Shown: in pieces, positions 25,826 through 33,877 of the stretch
Layout: every line of letters starts with the position of its first letter
Position numbering within the stretch: the first letter of the stretch is position 1
NCBI RefSeq assembly: GCF_000775915.1
Contig: NZ_BBLT01000005.1
Coordinates: 186,001-250,000, forward strand
Direction: 5' to 3'
DNA length: 64,000 bases
From: Sporocytophaga myxococcoides
GTDB lineage: Bacteria; Bacteroidota; Bacteroidia; Cytophagales; Cytophagaceae
Made by a program: the position numbers and the translations under genes
Notes under the pieces: model-generated
What the model was told of the DNA's origin: nothing
The model's input: the letters and a program-made list of their open reading frames with translations, nothing else
Databases searched by the model: none

Positions 25826-27073
25826 ATGAGCAGGATTAGAGTAAAAAATTTCGGTCCTATTAAAGAAGGGTATCAGGAAAACGATGGCTGGATGGATATC
25901 AAAAAGGTAACAACTTTTATTGGTAACCAGGGATCGGGAAAAAGTACTGTCGCAAAATTGATTTCTACTTTTATGTGGATTGAGAAAGCTTTATATAGGG
26001 GAGATTTTACGAATGATCCGTCTAACTATTCAGATATATTTTCTTTCAAACGTTTAGGGTATCACCGGTTACAAAATTATTTTCAATACACTCAAGGTAG
26101 TGAGTCAATACTGGAATTTGAAGGAGTTTCATTTAATATTAGGTATGAATCTGGAGATTTAAGTATCGAAAAAATTGACAAAAAGCATTATGAATTGCCG
26201 CAAATAATGTATGTTCCTGCCGAAAGAAATTTTATTTCATATGTAGAATCACCAAAAGAATTAAAACTTTCATCAGAATCATTGACTGAGTTCTTGACAG
26301 AATTTAACAGAGCAAAAGATGCGTTAAACGGTTTTACGAGACTGCCAATTAATGATGTAGGAATTGAATATGATGATTTTTCTGATCGTATTGAACTAAA
26401 AGGGAGGGGTTTTTCAGTAGATCTTACTGAAGCTTCCAGTGGCTTTCAATCTCTGGTACCATTATACATTGTATCGCAATTTTTGGCAAACAGAGTCAGA
26501 AAGAAAGGGAATAATAGTAAGGAGCCTATGAGTAGCGAGGAATTAGAAAGATTTAAGAAGGGCATAGAAGAAATTTATACCAATGAGGATTTTTCGGAAG
26601 AGCAAAAACGAGCTGCTATTTCCGTACTAACTTCCAGGTTTAATAAAACAGCTTTCATAAACATAGTTGAAGAACCAGAGCAAAATCTTTTTCCTGCATC
26701 TCAATGGCAAATGCTACAGAGCTTATTGAAATTTAACAACATGAGTCCTGGAAATAAACTGATAATGACGACTCACAGTCCATATATCATTAATTTTTTA
26801 AGCATTGCCATACAAGGTTTTGAACTCAAAAGAAAAATTGAACAATCAGGAAAATCAGACAAACTTTTGTCGAGGTTAAAAAACGTTATTTCACTTGATG
26901 CTCTTATTCCATCAGAAGATTCTGTAGTTTACCAATTAGACGAACATAAAGGGACTATTCAGAAACTTTCTTCACCGGAAGGTATACCATCAGATAGAAA
27001 TTATTTGAATGATATGCTAAGAGAAGGAAATATTTTGTTTGATACATTACTCGAAATAGAAGAAGAAATCTGA
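25826..27073 (+). CDS. ABC/SMC-type ATPase, putative defence ATPase
   Basis: 415 aa, soluble. Starts with RIRVKNFGPIKEG and Walker A FIGNQGSGKSTVAKL. An insert region follows, then an ABC signature-like EASSGFQSLVPLY (about residue 205), Walker B INIVEEPEQNLFP (about 282) and the H-loop TTHSPYIIN (about 313). This is the RecF/OLD-like AAA_15/AAA_21 style found in Septu PtuA, PARIS AriA and retron effectors. There is no TOPRIM domain after it. It lies 60 bases after hsdR and one base before a small nuclease-like gene, so the two likely form a unit: ATPase sensor plus effector. Identity with a named system could not be established. Confidence 0.8.
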   Translation: MSRIRVKNFGPIKEGYQENDGWMDIKKVTTFIGNQGSGKSTVAKLISTFMWIEKALYRGDFTNDPSNYSDIFSFKRLGYHRLQNYFQYTQGSESILEFEGVSFNIRYESGDLSIEKIDKKHYELPQIMYVPAERNFISYVESPKELKLSSESLTEFLTEFNRAKDALNGFTRLPINDVGIEYDDFSDRIELKGRGFSVDLTEASSGFQSLVPLYIVSQFLANRVRKKGNNSKEPMSSEELERFKKGIEEIYTNEDFSEEQKRAAISVLTSRFNKTAFINIVEEPEQNLFPASQWQMLQSLLKFNNMSPGNKLIMTTHSPYIINFLSIAIQGFELKRKIEQSGKSDKLLSRLKNVISLDALIPSEDSVVYQLDEHKGTIQKLSSPEGIPSDRNYLNDMLREGNILFDTLLEIEEEI

Positions 27074-27074
27074 T

Positions 27075-27572
27075 ATGAATTTTTTTGATAAAACTTGTCA
27101 GGAACCTCCCATCAATCATGTAAAATTCGGAATCTGTGATGATGAGGGTGGAGGAAAAGCATACACGGACCTAACTGATGAAGCTAAATGGATTGCTACA
27201 ATTGTTAATGAAAATGAGCTTTCTCTTACATTCACTGCAATTGATAAATGTGTAATAAAAGATGGGGAAGAAACTGGAAGGGGGAGATGTGATGGGATGT
27301 TAACCTCTTCAAATCATCTTTACTTAATGGAACTTAAATGTGTAAAGAAAGGTGGGGAGTGGAAACAAGGAGCAATAGAGCAATTGGTATCTACAATCCA
27401 ATTTTTGTATGAGTATCACGAGGAAGAGGTAGTAAAGTTCAGACACAAAAAGGCATTTGCTTGTAATAAACGAGTTCCCAGATTTCAGGAAATTGATAAT
27501 GAATACAACAAGTGGTTTTGGAGGACATATGGTTTTAGGATAGATGTCCAGGCTGAGATAATTGTGGTTTAA
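27075..27572 (+). CDS. Small PD-(D/E)XK-like protein coupled to the ATPase
   Basis: 165 aa. The centre carries GRGRCDGML then HLYLMELKCVKKGGEWKQGA and IEQL. Asp, then hydrophobic-E-L-K, then a Lys/Gln-rich helix, is the usual PD-(D/E)XK nuclease core. The upstream acidic helix could supply the first Glu (LTDEAKWIATIVNENE). The C-terminal part is unremarkable (KKAFACNKRVPRF). It starts one base after the ATPase stop, so both are translated together. Likely role: DNA- or RNA-cutting effector switched by the ATPase; this is inferred. I do not recognise it as PtuB (HNH) or AriB (TOPRIM). Confidence 0.65.
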   Translation: MNFFDKTCQEPPINHVKFGICDDEGGGKAYTDLTDEAKWIATIVNENELSLTFTAIDKCVIKDGEETGRGRCDGMLTSSNHLYLMELKCVKKGGEWKQGAIEQLVSTIQFLYEYHEEEVVKFRHKKAFACNKRVPRFQEIDNEYNKWFWRTYGFRIDVQAEIIVV

Positions 27573-27697
27573 AGCTTTTTTTTAGAAGAGGGATAGTTCT
27601 CTAATTCATTGTATATATGTAGTTATTTCTTTGTTGAAGTTATCAGCCTTTGTCTCATATTAAATAGAATTTTTACTAGCGGTTTCTATTTTAGATT

Positions 27698-28501
27698 ATG
27701 CATATTTTTTATTTAAATCAGGTTATTACTGAAATTACTAATGTTAATAAAATAATTAAACAAAGGAATTATGCTTCTATTAATAGTTTATTAGAAGAGC
27801 TGCCAGAGAAGCAAGATATCATAAAGGAGAGGTATGTTAATGCTTTTACTTTTTTAGAGAAGGCTATTGGTATCAAGGAGGAAGTAGAAGTTTTGAATCA
27901 TAAACATAGCTTGAAACTTAATCCTTTTAAGTATTTTGGTATAAATGAAACTAAACATAGTTTCTTGTTAAGCATGTTGCTCAACCCCAAGGGTGACCAT
28001 GGACAAGGGACACGTTTCTTAGAAATTTTCCTCAAACAACTTGGAATTGAAAAGCCAGAATCAGGAAGCTGGACCGTTACTGCAGAGGTTGGAAGGATTG
28101 ATATTTTAATTAAACGTTCAGAGCCAGCCAGTGTAATCGTAATCGAGAATAAAAGTAATTATGCTATAGATCAACCAAATCAATTATACAGGTACTGGTA
28201 TCAGGAGATACATCAGGTAAATCCTGGGATAGATTACAATAGCAATGATTATTTAAAGAATTTTCGAGTTGTCTACTTAAGCCCGGCATCTTGGAAGCTT
28301 CCGGATGAATGTTCATGCCTAAGACCAGATAATCCTGATCTTTTCCATTTACCTGAAAGAATACCTTGCCATATTGACTATTGGCATTTCAATGATCATA
28401 TAAATGAATGGTTAAATGAGTGTATTAAAACTGTTTCTGATCAGAATGTCAGATTACGAGAATATTTAAAGCAATATCTAGAAACTATAAAAGCGCTATA
28501 A
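27698..28501 (+). CDS. PDDEXK_4-type (PD-(D/E)XK) nuclease-like protein
   Basis: 267 aa. The motif series matches the PDDEXK_4 family: ETKHSFLLSMLLNPKGDHG near residue 90, EVGRIDILIK (catalytic Asp), VIVIENKSNYAIDQPNQLYR (E-x-K followed by the family's DQ..QL.RY) and a C-terminal YLSPASWKLP strand. All catalytic positions appear intact. Such proteins are frequent in defence islands and prophages. The next gene starts one base after the stop, implying a two-gene unit distinct from the ATPase pair upstream (125-base gap with no terminator). Confidence 0.8.
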   Translation: MHIFYLNQVITEITNVNKIIKQRNYASINSLLEELPEKQDIIKERYVNAFTFLEKAIGIKEEVEVLNHKHSLKLNPFKYFGINETKHSFLLSMLLNPKGDHGQGTRFLEIFLKQLGIEKPESGSWTVTAEVGRIDILIKRSEPASVIVIENKSNYAIDQPNQLYRYWYQEIHQVNPGIDYNSNDYLKNFRVVYLSPASWKLPDECSCLRPDNPDLFHLPERIPCHIDYWHFNDHINEWLNECIKTVSDQNVRLREYLKQYLETIKAL

Positions 28502-28502
28502 T

Positions 28503-29105
28503 ATGCAACAAGAATTTCTTAACATGGCTACCACTGTTTTTGATAATGTAGATAAGTGGAATGCATTTATTGATTTATATAATAATAAAGATGCAATTAG
28601 AGTCACTTGGGTTAACAAGTTAAAGCAATCATTGATAGAGCATTTCAGAATCAAAGACATTGCAATAGGATGGGAATTTAATGTATATGGCGACATGAAC
28701 TGCTGTAAGTGGTACCTTACTGATTTTGGCCCTGATTCACTCTGTCTGAGATTCTGGGTAAATTATGGAGGAAATCCAGGGTTAATGCTTTGGGTTCATA
28801 AAGATAAATTTGATTCTGCTAAAATTACTGAATCGTTGAGGAATGAAAAGTACATTCCCTTGCTTGCAGCCTTAAAAGCGGATCGTGTTGAAATCAATGA
28901 TTGGGATAAAGCAATCTCTGAAAAACAGTTTTATTTTGATTCTCCATTTGATGGTAATTTCGATTATGATCATTTTGCATGGTATGCAGGCAATGAGACA
29001 GAGAAGGTTGTTAATCAAATTGCAGATAAAGTTAACAAGATTAGAAAAAGTCAGGAATTGACAAATCTGTTAATTGAATTAAATCAAAGTAGCAGAAAGT
29101 TATAG
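28503..29105 (+). CDS. Unknown partner of the PDDEXK_4 nuclease
   Basis: 200 aa. ATG one base after the nuclease stop, so strongly coupled. No recognised domain. The protein is rich in Trp and aromatic residues (VDKWNAFIDLYNNK, IGWEFNVYGDMNCCKWYLTD, LRFWVNYGGNPGLMLWVHKD), suggesting a compact alpha/beta fold, and has a helical end (VNQIADKVNKIRKSQELTNLL). Soluble, no signal. It could be an immunity partner, target-recognition subunit or regulator of the nuclease. Context supports a dedicated pair; the function is not known. Confidence 0.6.
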   Translation: MQQEFLNMATTVFDNVDKWNAFIDLYNNKDAIRVTWVNKLKQSLIEHFRIKDIAIGWEFNVYGDMNCCKWYLTDFGPDSLCLRFWVNYGGNPGLMLWVHKDKFDSAKITESLRNEKYIPLLAALKADRVEINDWDKAISEKQFYFDSPFDGNFDYDHFAWYAGNETEKVVNQIADKVNKIRKSQELTNLLIELNQSSRKL

Positions 29106-29155
29106 GCCATAATACTAACCTCATATTACATCCATTACTCTTTGAACACCTCAAC

Positions 29156-29632
29156 ATGAAAACGCTCTTAATAACTCCGGAAGGTTTAGAAAAATTAATA
29201 GCCGAGTTGGATCATTTATGGCGCGTAGAACGGCCAGACACCACGCAGAAGGTAGCTTGGGCTGCAAGTCTTGGAGATCGTTCTGAAAATGCAGATTATC
29301 ATTACAATAAGAAGCGATTGCGGGAAATTGATAGGCGCGTGCTTTATTTACGGAAACGTATTACTGATTTGAAAGTCGTGAATTATACACCTTTCCAGGA
29401 AGGCAAAGTAATGTTTGGTGCGTGGGTAGAGATTCAAAATGACAGAGGCGAACAAAAACGCTTCCGGATAGTGGGGTATGATGAGATCTTTGATACCACC
29501 AAAGACTACATCTCCATAGACTCACCAATGGCAGTCGCTCTGATGAAAAAAGAAGTAGGTGATGAAGTAGTAGTAAAAACAGGTGCGGGGGAATTTATCT
29601 GGCGTATTACCAGAATAGAGTATCAGAAGTAA
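29156..29632 (+). CDS. greB: Transcription elongation factor GreB
   Basis: 158 aa, the normal length. An N-terminal coiled-coil with GDRSENADYHYNKKRLREID bears the acidic tip residues that enter the RNA polymerase secondary channel and stimulate transcript cleavage. The C-terminal FKBP-like domain follows (FGAWVEIQNDRGEQKRFRIV, DSPMAVALMKKEVGDEV). The GreB type is indicated by the LWRVERPDTTQKVAWAASLG lead-in. A housekeeping gene marking the right edge of the defence-like island. Confidence 0.92.
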   Translation: MKTLLITPEGLEKLIAELDHLWRVERPDTTQKVAWAASLGDRSENADYHYNKKRLREIDRRVLYLRKRITDLKVVNYTPFQEGKVMFGAWVEIQNDRGEQKRFRIVGYDEIFDTTKDYISIDSPMAVALMKKEVGDEVVVKTGAGEFIWRITRIEYQK

Positions 29633-29768
29633 TTTCTGTAATCGATCAATGAAATTTTTATGTAATGAAGTATAAATACATTTTAACCTTATGATTCCGG
29701 AATTACTAAGGTCTTTTATAAAAATCCTGATTTGAATTCAAATAGGTCGGTAATAAGTTTATGATTTT

Positions 29769-30002
29769 TTGTCTGGTATAACTGGGTTTTCGGTATTTTT
29801 TATCCTCATAATTTTCATAGGAATTACCCTTGTTGTAATGTTTCTTTTACACCTACTGTTGAAAATAATACTCCTAAGGTTGAGAGTTCAAAACAGTTCA
29901 AATAAGGTTTTATTTTATATAGCTTTATTTGTATTAGCACTCCTACTTTCATATAGTATTTTAGCAGTTCATTATGCCATAAGAGGAGAAGGGATATTCT
30001 AA
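29769..30002 (+). CDS. Small two-helix membrane protein
   Basis: 77 aa from a TTG; no ATG lies in this frame before the upstream stop. Two hydrophobic segments (about 8-35 and 44-66) are separated by a basic loop (LLRLRVQNSSNK). No family recognised. It lies alone between greB and the GxxExxY repeat region. Reality is moderately supported by the clean membrane pattern. Confidence 0.45.
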   Translation: MSGITGFSVFFILIIFIGITLVVMFLLHLLLKIILLRLRVQNSSNKVLFYIALFVLALLLSYSILAVHYAIRGEGIF

Positions 30003-30159
30003 TTTTTTTGATGCAGATGAATTAATTCTGGTTTAATACTTCTTTGTATCAATGGGTTATTGCTTTTTTAATTTAAAAATTATAATCTTGCAACAGTTCA
30101 ACCAGAAGTATAACCAGCTAGGCATTTCTGAGTGTGCGTTTAAAGCAAAAATGTCTGAA

Positions 30160-30400
30160 CCACTGATTTTTTGTGATTGAATGATTATTATGATTAATTC
30201 AACTTGGAAATTCAAATTATCTCATATCGCAGGCTCTGGAAATGATGTAAACTAAAGTAATCAGTTAAATCATTAGCAAAGGGGATTTGATATTAAATAA
30301 TGATTATTATGTCAGGCAATCATGTCAATTAAAAAAATCAATTTTAAATCAGTGGTCAAAGAATCATGTCAATCAAATAATCATTTTTAAAATCAGTGGT
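30160..30400. repeat. Left direct repeat flanking the GxxExxY gene
   Basis: It starts CCACTGATTTTTTGTGATTG and runs through GCAGGCTCTGGAAATGATGT to two AAATCAGTGGT units. The same order recurs at 30781-31190 with scattered differences. The last unit contains the GTG start of the GxxExxY gene. The rest of the 393-base gap after the small membrane gene shows nothing else clear. Confidence 0.75.
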
Positions 30401-30746
30401 AAACGAAGAATATAAGTATTCCCGTGAGACATCGAAAGTGATAGGATGTGCCATGGAGGTCCATTCATCATTAGGTAATGGATTTCAGGAAGTAATTTAT
30501 CAAAAAGCGCTAAAGATAGAGATGGAGGAACGGGGAATTACATTTTCCAGAGAACACGTAATGCCCATTTATTACAAGAACAAACATATAGGTACACGAA
30601 GAGTAGATTTTTTAGTGGAAGGAATAATATCAGTAGAATTAAAAGCAGTGAGCAGACTGGAACCGGTACATTTAGCTCAAGCCCTTAATTATCTGGAAGC
30701 ATATAATCTTGAAGTAGGGCTATTAACTTTGGCGCAAAGAGTTTAG
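30396..30746 (+). CDS. GxxExxY-family PD-(D/E)XK-like protein
   Basis: 116 aa. The hallmark VHSSLGNGFQEVIYQKALKI (GxxExxY) is followed by RRVDFLVEGIISVELKAVSR (Asp, then E-x-K) and LAQALNYLEAYNLEVGLL. This is the whole-length GxxExxY family, which has a nuclease-like core and is very common in Bacteroidota; its function is not established. The GTG start lies inside the repeat unit AATCAGTGGTAAA. Near-identical repeat DNA continues on the other side of the gene, so gene and repeats probably move or amplify together. Confidence 0.85.
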   Translation: MVNEEYKYSRETSKVIGCAMEVHSSLGNGFQEVIYQKALKIEMEERGITFSREHVMPIYYKNKHIGTRRVDFLVEGIISVELKAVSRLEPVHLAQALNYLEAYNLEVGLLTLAQRV

Positions 30747-30780
30747 AATTTAAGCGTATCATTAATAATAAAAGGAAATA

Positions 30781-31190
30781 CCACTGATTTTTTGTGATTG
30801 AAATGATTTTTATAATTAATTCATATTGGAAATCATATTATTCTCAAAAATTGCAGTCTCTGGAAATGATGTAAATCAAAGTAATTTTTTTAAATCATTG
30901 GGGGACGTAATTGGGGGGATTAAATAATGATTAGAATGATGATTATTTTGTTCAGGCAATCATATATATCAAAACAATTCTTTTTAAATCAGAGGTCAAA
31001 TAATTATTTCAATCAAAACAATCATTGTTAATTAGTGGTAAAGAAATCATATAAATCAAAATAATCACTTTTATAATCAGTGGTTCAGACATTTAGTGTA
31101 TTATACATAAAAAGGAAAATACCGCTAATTTTTAAATCAGTGGTAAAGTAATCATGTCAATCAATTCAATTACTTTTAAATCAGTGGTTG
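30781..31190. repeat. Right direct repeat plus degenerate tandem AATCAGTGGT units
   Basis: The first 220 bases repeat the left flank (CCACTGATTTTTTGTGATTG, then CAGTCTCTGGAAATGATGT, then TTCAGGCAATCAT). Five units of roughly 35-60 bases follow, each ending AATCAGTGGT or a one-base variant (AGAGGT, TTAGTGGT) and preceded by CATnTnAATCAAAA. Spacing is irregular and no unique spacers of constant length exist, so it is not CRISPR. It occupies most of the 551-base gap before the subtilase gene. Confidence 0.75.
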
Positions 31191-31297
31191 ATAATGCAAA
31201 AAAGGATTTTTCGTTAAATGTATTCATGAATTTGAAATTTAATTGCTATAATACTTAAAAGTTTTTTTTCAATAATTTATTCATTACAAGATTCTCT

Positions 31298-32950
31298 ATG
31301 AAAAACAGGGTTTTAGTAAATCTTTTACTATTAAATGTATTTTTTTCTTTTTCAGTTCTTGCACAGTCGCAATCCTCTGTAAATGCATTTCCTAAGAAAA
31401 ATATCAATTGGTACAATGCAGATCTTAAAGAAGATAAAATAGCAGGGGCAAGTGTCAATAAAGCATATAACCTTTTACTGAAAGATAAAAAGACCCGTAA
31501 GACGGTTATCGTTGCTATTATAGACAGCGGAGTGGATATAGATCATGAAGATCTGAAGGGCAGGATATGGGTCAATGAAAAGGAAATACCAGGTAATGGT
31601 ATAGACGATGATGGAAACGGATATGTGGATGATATACATGGCTGGGGATTTCTCGGAAATGATAAAGGCAAAAACATTGAGACAGAAACGTATGAATTTG
31701 TAAGAATGCTCAGAAAATATGATCCTGTTTTTAAAAATATACAATCAGAAGCTGATGTTCCAGCTGATCAGGTGAATGACTATAGTTTATATCTTAAAGT
31801 CAAAGCGAAGCATGAAGCTGAAGTAGAAGAACAAACTAAGTTGAATGAAACCCTTAAGAAGTTTGAAAAGATACTTACGGATGTTGAAAAAGTTGTTCTT
31901 AAACATCTTGGAACCAGCACATATACTGTAGATGATTTAAAGGAAATTACCAATGCCAACCGGAGCGTTTTATATGCGCGCGACTGGTTGCTTGATAGGT
32001 ATAAACAAGGGTTTAGCCGTGAAGAGTTGGAGAGCATGAAAAAGAGGACTGAAACACAACTGAAAGAAAATCTGAATTTAAGTTATAATCCGAGAGAGAT
32101 CATTGGTGATGATATTGAAAACATAAATGATAGTATTTATGGTAATAACGATGTGAAAGGCCCAAGAGCGGACCATGGCACCCCGGTATCAGGAGTGATT
32201 GGGGCAATACGTGGCAATGGAACGGGTATTGATGGAATTGCTGAAGATGTCAGATTTATGGTCTTAAGGGCTGTGCCCAATGGAGATGAATATGATAAGG
32301 ACATTGCCCTGGCTATTCGCTATGCAGTAAACAATGGCGCAAATGTGATCAATATGAGTTTCGGTAAAGAGTTTTCACCGCAAAAAAAGTTTGTGGACGA
32401 TGCTATCCGATATGCGGAAGAGCGTAATGTCCTTCTGGTGCATGCAGCAGGTAATAGCGCTTATGATATTGATGAAATCATTCATTATCCAAGCAGGGTT
32501 TGCAATGATGGGAATTCCGTCGGTAATTGGCTGGAGGTCGGAGCGAACAGTATAAAGGCCAATAAGAAGCTATGTGCCAGTTTCTCCAATTATGGAAAAA
32601 AGAATGTTGCCTTATTTGCTCCAGGAGAGGAGATTGTTTCTCTGACAGAAGGAAACTTGTATGCTATGGTTAGTGGAACCAGTTTTGCTGGTCCGGTAGT
32701 ATCAGGAGTTGCAGCCTTAGTATGGTCTTACTATCCGGAACTCACCGCTGTTGAATTGAGAAATATCTTATTGAACACATGTACAAATTTAAATAAAAAG
32801 AAAGTCCTGATTCCGGGCGGAAAGCCAGATGCTGCTAAAGTTCCGTTTTCTAATCTTTCATCTACAGGAGGAATTGTGAATGCCTATCAGGCCCTTTTGA
32901 TGGCAGAAAAAATAGTAAGTGAAAAGAAATCGGCAAATGCTGAATATTGA
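31298..32950 (+). CDS. Exported S8-family (subtilisin-like) serine peptidase
   Basis: 550 aa. Signal peptide ends near VLAQS. The catalytic triad is present: Asp in VAIIDSGVDIDHEDL (about residue 74), His in RADHGTPVSGVIGAI (about 291) and Ser in MVSGTSFAGPVVSGVAAL (about 463), with the oxyanion Asn in LVHAAGN. The Asp-His interval is about 215 residues because of a large charged helical insert (VKAKHEAEVEEQTKLNETLK), which may be regulatory or bind a partner. A Ca-binding-like loop GNGIDDDGNGYVDDIHGWGF follows the Asp. No T9SS domain is visible, so it probably acts in the periplasm or outer membrane. Confidence 0.9.
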   Translation: MKNRVLVNLLLLNVFFSFSVLAQSQSSVNAFPKKNINWYNADLKEDKIAGASVNKAYNLLLKDKKTRKTVIVAIIDSGVDIDHEDLKGRIWVNEKEIPGNGIDDDGNGYVDDIHGWGFLGNDKGKNIETETYEFVRMLRKYDPVFKNIQSEADVPADQVNDYSLYLKVKAKHEAEVEEQTKLNETLKKFEKILTDVEKVVLKHLGTSTYTVDDLKEITNANRSVLYARDWLLDRYKQGFSREELESMKKRTETQLKENLNLSYNPREIIGDDIENINDSIYGNNDVKGPRADHGTPVSGVIGAIRGNGTGIDGIAEDVRFMVLRAVPNGDEYDKDIALAIRYAVNNGANVINMSFGKEFSPQKKFVDDAIRYAEERNVLLVHAAGNSAYDIDEIIHYPSRVCNDGNSVGNWLEVGANSIKANKKLCASFSNYGKKNVALFAPGEEIVSLTEGNLYAMVSGTSFAGPVVSGVAALVWSYYPELTAVELRNILLNTCTNLNKKKVLIPGGKPDAAKVPFSNLSSTGGIVNAYQALLMAEKIVSEKKSANAEY

Positions 32951-33330
32951 AGGTAAAGGATTAAATAATTTATGAATTAAGAATCCTCTTTGTGTCTGTC
33001 CCCCAAGTTATAGCCATAACCGTTAACTTAACCAAATATAGATTCTTTAAATTGGCTATGGTAGGACAGGCAAGATTTCTAGCAATATTACAAAGCTATG
33101 AAAGTTTGGAGAAAAGTCCTGACCTCGAAGAGGTCAAATGTATATAGATAAGATTAGACCAATAACATATGACCCTGTAGGGGGCGTACCAAGGCAATGT
33201 TCCAACCATCTATAAATATTCAATCCCTTCAGGATTGTGAGATTGTCTGAATCAGGAAATACAGGATTTTTAGAAGTAACAGGATTTAGTAATTGCACTA
33301 TGTTTTTAAATTGACATGCCACGGAAAAGA
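32951..33330. other. Intergenic region with hairpins, no gene
   Basis: It contains an imperfect inverted pair (CTGTCC...ATAGCCATAA against GGCTATGGTAGGACAG), the hairpin GACCTC-GAA-GAGGTC followed by AAATGTATATAGAT, CCCTGTAGGGGG, and the dispersed inverted repeat described separately. No coding signal. Confidence 0.5.
33180..33260. repeat. Dispersed inverted repeat, copy B
   Basis: The reverse complement reads ATCCTGAAGGGATTGAATAT, then TTATAGATGG and CATTGCCTTGGTACGCC, matching copy A at 13081-13165. It directly follows a second hairpin of the same style at about 33120. Confidence 0.65.
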
Positions 33331-33360
33331 AAAAAGCCCCCGATTTTCGGGAGCTTTTCT
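33331..33360 (-). terminator. Terminator of the leftward WG-type pseudogene
   Basis: AAAAGCCCCCGA pairs with the complementary CGGGAGCTTTT around a TTTT loop. Read leftward it is followed by a T-rich run. It begins about 30 bases past the stop of the small gene at 33392, which supports that gene having once been expressed. Confidence 0.65.
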
Positions 33361-33391
33361 ATGTTTCTTTAAAATGCAAATTCAAAACTTT

Positions 33392-33583
33392 TTACCTCAC
33401 CAACTCCATATCTCTGATCCCTGCGTATAAAGGTTTAATCACCCATTGGCCAGACCTGTCTATCATTCTCCAATAAATGATCTTGCTTTTTTCTCAAAGG
33501 GCATTGGATCTGTCAGTATCACCGGCTATTGAATGGGTACAAAATAAAACCAAAAAAGATGAAAGTAAAATAAAAGTTTTCAT
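33392..33583 (-). pseudogene. Small secreted WG-repeat-like protein with an internal TGA
   Basis: A 64-codon frame starts with an excellent signal peptide (MKTFILLSSFLVLFCTHSIA). After GDTDRSNAL it meets a TGA at codon 30, and in the same frame continues EKSKIIYWRMIDRSGQWVIK then PLYAGIRDMELVR and stops. The second half has the WG-repeat look (D..G.WVI.P.Y..I). One substitution (CGA or AGA to TGA) explains the break; no indel is needed. A terminator follows directly on the same strand. This is a recent nonsense pseudogene, or less likely stop-codon readthrough. Confidence 0.6.
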
Positions 33584-33706
33584 GTTGTATGTAAATTTTA
33601 ATATGCAAAAATATGAATTTTGGAGCATAGAAAGATGAAGAGAATGGGTGAAAATTTGTAGAACATAGGTGTTTGGTTTTCAGTTGGATAGTAAAGAGGA
33701 AAGCTT

Positions 33707-33734
33707 AAAGTTTAAAGTTGAAAGTTTAAAGTAG
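33707..33734. repeat. 14-bp tandem repeat AAAGTTTAAAGTTG
   Basis: Two adjacent units differ by one base, preceded by a partial unit (AAAGCTT). A simple low-complexity repeat in non-coding DNA. Confidence 0.5.
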
Positions 33735-33819
33735 AATGTTTCAAGTTTAGAATATTAATCCTTAATATATTTGCCTTATATTTTGCCAAATAGTTTAAGC
33801 CACATTTTTTTAGAAAAGT

Positions 33820-33849
33820 CATATATTTCGCAAGCTCGATATGGTAAAG
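33820..33849. repeat. Solo end of the MITE-like repeat
   Basis: CATATATTTCGCAAGCTCGA followed by TATGGTAAAG resembles the right terminal repeat of the element at 13213-13338. It lies about 30 bases left of another, more complete copy. Confidence 0.35.
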
Positions 33850-33877
33850 GCCAAGCACAGTGTTATGAGTATAATCT

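Noticed and set aside
30781-31190. CRISPR array
   Set aside because: Units are degenerate, spacing is irregular, inter-unit DNA is itself repetitive and no cas genes are nearby.
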